Of a DNA stretch of 13,603 nt, positions 13,216-13,603 are shown in pieces. The stretch is from Clostridia bacterium (GTDB taxonomy: Bacteria > Bacillota > Clostridia > Christensenellales > Aristaeellaceae), in contig JAFUWR010000341.1 of NCBI GenBank assembly GCA_017471125.1, positions 1-13,603 on the forward strand, in the 5' to 3' direction. A program made the translations under genes and the position numbers. Under the pieces are notes generated by a model that saw only the letters and a list, made by a program, of their open reading frames with translations, was not told where the DNA came from and searched no databases. The first letter of the stretch is position 1. Each line of letters begins with the position of its first letter.

Positions 13216-13603
13216 TCAGATGTTCAGGTAGTTCAGCGACACATACCCCGTGGTGCCGCCATAGGTCACCTTGGCCCAATTGCCGGTGACAGAGGACACG
13301 CTGACCTTCGCGCCGTAGCTGAGGGTGCGCACGATACCGGCGGAGGCGCTGGCCTTGACGCGCATGTTGAGGCTCCCGGCGGTGACGGTGGCGGTGGCGC
13401 CGGAGGCGGAATAGGTCTTGGACACCCAGCCGGTGACGCCGGAGAAGGTCTGGATCTTGTACCAGTTGCCGCTGGAGCCGGTGACCTTGAAGGCCCGGTT
13501 CTTATACAGCGTGGCCTTGGTGGAGTAGCCGGTGCCCGCGCCGGAGCGGACGTTCAGGGTGGAGGAGGTGACGTGGTACACGTTATAGGTGCTGCTCGTG
13601 GAG
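13216..13603 (-). CDS. C-terminal end of a tandem SH3b-domain protein (N-terminus cut by window edge)
   Basis: The frame stays open from the right edge to TGA 13216, giving 128 visible residues; a GTG at 13581 could mimic a start but sits inside the first domain. Two bacterial SH3 (SH3b) domains are seen. The first has STLNVRSGAGTGYSTKATL...NWYKIQTFSGVTGWVS; the second has GSLNMRVKASASAGIVRTL...NWAKVTYGGTTGYVS and ends YLNI. SH3b domains usually bind peptidoglycan and sit at the ends of secreted cell-wall hydrolases or surface proteins; the catalytic part, if any, lies outside the window. The second domain has Met-Arg-Val-Lys where most have NVRSG, a mild divergence. Confidence 0.88.
   Translation of the reverse strand, partial: STSSTYNVYHVTSSTLNVRSGAGTGYSTKATLYKNRAFKVTGSSGNWYKIQTFSGVTGWVSKTYSASGATATVTAGSLNMRVKASASAGIVRTLSYGAKVSVSSVTGNWAKVTYGGTTGYVSLNYLNI

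Noticed and set aside
13216..13581. SH3b protein as a complete 121-residue gene starting at GTG 13581
   Set aside because: The frame is open to the window edge, the GTG lies inside the first SH3b domain and no ribosome site precedes it; it is the tail of a longer gene.

Overview
This is a 13.6 kb stretch of a high-GC genome. Composition, strong GGAGG-type ribosome binding sites, consensus or extended -10 sigma-A promoters, an OhrR of the Bacillus type, an InlB-repeat adhesin and an ACGX-type radical SAM peptide cassette all suggest a GC-rich gut-type Clostridia (Bacillota) member. That placement is inference; there is no rRNA, tRNA, CRISPR array, transposase or integrase here.

Layout. (1) Positions 1-4352, minus strand: a very large secreted surface protein (at least 1450 residues, C-terminus outside the window) with a signal peptide, a duplicated N-terminal domain, a Glu/Pro-rich linker and several InlB-B-like FxGW repeats; the part at about 345-1130 is strikingly AT-rich. 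(2) 4504-7308, minus: a two-gene operon of single-span membrane proteins, both with long Lys/Ala/Pro-rich cytoplasmic tails. The first is a phosphodiester glycosidase (NAGPA) family protein and the second is of unknown function; the operon ends in an intrinsic terminator. (3) 7374-8078, plus: a monocistronic thrH-type HAD phosphatase whose -10 box lies in an 18-bp palindrome. (4) 8102-9858, plus: a peroxide-response operon of glutathione peroxidase, TSCPD-domain protein, flavodoxin-like protein and OhrR repressor, driven by a perfect consensus promoter with an OhrR-like operator just downstream of -10. (5) 9864-10809, plus: a LysR regulator with its own promoter. (6) 10812-13131, minus: a RiPP cassette of a three-repeat ACGX peptide, a radical SAM/SPASM maturase, and a medium-chain reductase whose start overlaps the maturase stop by 4 nt. 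A 13-bp hairpin separates peptide and maturase genes. (7) 13178-13603, minus: the C-terminal end of a tandem SH3b protein with a strong terminator.

The most interesting unit is the RiPP cassette. The precursor carries three CxxxC-containing 17-residue repeats that differ at DNA level almost only by silent changes. It is transcribed ahead of its predicted maturase, and an uncharacterised reductase is translationally coupled to that maturase. The product and the bond chemistry are unknown to me. Second in interest is the OhrR operon, which lacks an Ohr peroxidase and instead joins an OhrR regulator to a GPx-type peroxidase and a flavodoxin.

Most other open frames, including a 1020-codon plus-strand frame opposite the adhesin, are antisense or out-of-frame shadows caused by high GC. 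No gene-free stretch exceeds 300 bases; all gaps are 2-180 bases and hold the promoters and terminators listed.
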